This document shows, in pieces, positions 5,717-6,730 of a stretch of DNA of 6,730 nucleotides. How positions within the stretch are numbered: the first letter of the stretch is position 1; each line of letters opens with the position of its first letter. Under the pieces are notes generated by a model that saw only the letters and a program-made list of their open reading frames with translations, searched no databases and had not been told where the DNA came from. The translations under genes and the position numbers were made by a program. The stretch covers positions 1 through 6,730 of the forward strand of contig JAHWYA010000098.1 of the NCBI GenBank assembly GCA_020028115.1. Direction: 5' to 3'. This stretch comes from Anaeromyxobacter sp. GTDB lineage: Bacteria > Myxococcota > Myxococcia > Myxococcales > Anaeromyxobacteraceae.

Positions 5717-6568
5717 GTGACGGCCGAACGGCGCGCCCATCCTCGCTTCCCCCTCATCCTCGCGGTGCAGTACGTCGGCGCCGAGAGCGTCCTCGACTAC
5801 ACCGAGAACCTCTCCGAGGGCGGCCTGTTCATCCGCACCGAGCGCGAGTTCGAGGCGGGCGAGCGGGTGACGCTCGTCGTCTCCTTCCCGCAGCTCCTCG
5901 AGCCGGTCGAGCTCCAGGTCGAGATCGTCCGGTGCCGCGCGCCGAGCCTCGACGCGCCGGGCGGCGTCGCCGTCCGCGTCCCGGACGATCGCGTCGAGGA
6001 CCGAGAGCGGCTCGCGGAGGTGGCGCGGAGGATCGGCGCGCCCCGCGGCCCCGAGCCGGCGGTCCGCGTGCTGCTCACCGAGGACAACGCGCTCGTCGCG
6101 TCCATGTACTCCGCGGCCCTGCGGCGGCTCTCCGAGTCGGACGACTTCCCGACGCTCGGCGTCGAGGTCGCGAGCGACGGCGCCGCCGCCTTCAACCGGC
6201 TGCTCCGGTCGCCGCCGGTCGACGTGCTCGTGACCGACGTCTTCATGCCGGTCCTCTCGGGCATCTCGCTCGTCGAGAAGATCCGCGCGGAGCCGGCGCT
6301 GGCGGACATGCCGATCGTCGTCATCACCTCCGGCGGGGAGCGCGAGCGCGAGCGGCTCGCGTCGCTCGGCGTGGCGCTCTTCCTGCGGAAGCCGGTGAGC
6401 TACCAGGACGTGGCGGGCGCGATCCGGACGCTCATCGCGTCGCGGATGGGGACACGCTCGAAGCCGCACGCCCCGGACCCCGGTGGGGCCAGCGCCGAGC
6501 GGGGCTTGACGGGCGAGGATCCCGTGTCCATGGATCCGTCAGACGCGAAACCGGCCTCCCGCCGGTGA
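5717..6568 (+). CDS. PilZ domain-response regulator receiver fusion protein
   Basis: This 283-residue cytosolic protein joins two signalling domains. The PilZ domain (about 4-105) is of the type expanded in Myxococcus and relatives (TIGR02266-like). It carries both cyclic di-GMP-binding motifs: RxxxR at R6-R10 and NxSxxG at N31-G36, followed by GLFIRT. The receiver domain (about 116-243) has the acidic pair E122-D123, phospho-acceptor Asp 174 in VTDVFMP, Thr 204 and Lys 225 in RKP, so it should be phosphorylated by a histidine kinase. A hydrophilic, probably disordered tail (244-283) follows. There is no DNA-binding or enzymatic output domain, so it likely acts through protein contacts, as single receiver proteins in motility or polarity control do. 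The start is GTG with no good ribosome site, but the PilZ motif begins at residue 5, leaving little room for another start. The gene stands alone with its own terminator. No kinase or cyclase is in view. Confidence 0.9.
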   Translation: MTAERRAHPRFPLILAVQYVGAESVLDYTENLSEGGLFIRTEREFEAGERVTLVVSFPQLLEPVELQVEIVRCRAPSLDAPGGVAVRVPDDRVEDRERLAEVARRIGAPRGPEPAVRVLLTEDNALVASMYSAALRRLSESDDFPTLGVEVASDGAAAFNRLLRSPPVDVLVTDVFMPVLSGISLVEKIRAEPALADMPIVVITSGGERERERLASLGVALFLRKPVSYQDVAGAIRTLIASRMGTRSKPHAPDPGGASAERGLTGEDPVSMDPSDAKPASRR

Positions 6569-6604
6569 ACCGAGGAGTGGTTCCCCCCGGTCAGAGCGTG
6601 TGCG

Positions 6605-6635
6605 AAGGGTCCGCCGAGGCGGACCCTTTTCATTT
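6605..6635 (+). terminator. Strong intrinsic terminator of the PilZ-receiver gene
   Basis: A perfect 10-base-pair stem (6605-6614 with 6619-6628) encloses the four-base loop CGAG and runs straight into TTTTCATTT. It begins 36 bases after the stop codon at 6568. On the opposite strand the hairpin is followed only by TTCG, so it should work well for the plus strand and poorly for the minus strand. The T-tract overlaps the stop codon of the convergent gene at 6630-6632. Confidence 0.9.
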
Positions 6636-6730
6636 GAAGGTCGGGACCGGTGACCCCGCCGCCGCGCGGCGCCGGCGGGCGCGGGCGTACAGCACCGCGG
6701 CCGGGGCGGCGAGCGCCAGCGCGTAGCCGG
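6630..6730 (-). CDS. C-terminal end of a probable membrane protein (5' part beyond the window)
   Basis: Reading inward from the right edge on the minus strand, the frame gives GYALALAAPAAVLYA, then RARRRR, then a short tail ending PVPTFK and TGA at 6632-6630. A hydrophobic segment followed at once by a run of arginines is what a final transmembrane helix with a cytoplasmic tail looks like, so an integral membrane protein is likely. The family cannot be named. The gene converges on the PilZ-receiver gene, and its stop codon lies inside the T-tract of that gene's terminator. The main doubt is that Ala/Arg-rich frames are common by chance in such GC-rich DNA; the hydrophobic-to-basic order and the stop placed exactly between the two genes favour a real gene. 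Confidence 0.55.
   Translation of the reverse strand, partial: GYALALAAPAAVLYARARRRRAAAGSPVPTFK

Noticed and set aside
5478..5720. 80-codon plus-strand open frame ending in TGA that overlaps the PilZ-receiver GTG
   Set aside because: Rich in Arg, Ala, Ser and Thr, with no hydrophobic pattern and no ribosome site at 5478. The overlap with the downstream start is better explained by the eight-base start duplication.
5663..6469. 268-codon minus-strand open frame opposite the PilZ-receiver gene
   Set aside because: Antisense shadow with Arg/Asp/Glu-rich composition and no domain. The plus strand carries two complete signalling domains.
5932..6726. 264-codon plus-strand open frame overlapping the PilZ-receiver gene and running to the right edge
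   Set aside because: It is a frame-shifted shadow of the receiver domain, made mostly of Arg, Ala and Gly, and it runs through a strong terminator.

Overview
The window is very GC-rich (clearly above 70 % by eye), with strong G/C third-position bias and long antisense open frames mirroring the real genes. Together with the PilZ domain type in the last full gene (the family expanded in Myxococcus and relatives), this suggests a myxobacterium-like deltaproteobacterium; Anaeromyxobacter is my best guess, by inference and not by a database search.

Layout. Positions 1-54 hold the last 17 codons and stop of an unidentified plus-strand gene. A 339-base non-coding stretch with degenerate direct repeats (66-173) separates it from a convergent minus-strand block. 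Read in transcription order, that block is: a stand-alone TrpB2-type tryptophan synthase beta-like PLP enzyme (5439 to 4087); a 218-base gap with a strong hairpin, an AT-rich dyad and an AT-rich island; then a tight transporter operon. The operon comprises a TAXI-family TRAP solute receptor (3868 to 2903), a DUF1850 protein (2900 to 2412) and a fused 4TM/12TM TRAP permease (2394 to 394). After a 277-base divergent gap, a plus-strand gene (5717-6568) encodes a PilZ-receiver fusion. It ends at a textbook intrinsic terminator (6605-6635). The terminator's T-tract overlaps the stop codon of a convergent minus-strand gene that enters from the right edge and ends in a hydrophobic segment plus an Arg-rich tail.

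How the genes fit together. The receptor, DUF1850 protein and permease form a complete secondary uptake system of the TAXI-TRAP type: a periplasmic receptor delivers a small, probably anionic or amino-acid-like solute to an ion-driven permease. DUF1850 is a recurrent but functionally unexplained partner. The TrpB2 gene is co-oriented upstream but is separated by a terminator-like hairpin, so it is probably its own transcript or only partly co-transcribed. The PilZ-receiver protein is an unrelated signalling gene that could combine cyclic di-GMP binding with phosphorelay input.

I see no clear new system, CRISPR array, mobile element, tRNA or rRNA. The points most worth a second look are the DUF1850 partner, the TrpB2-transporter neighbourhood with its hairpin/dyad spacer, the PilZ-receiver fusion with its duplicated start site, and the terminator shared with a stop codon.
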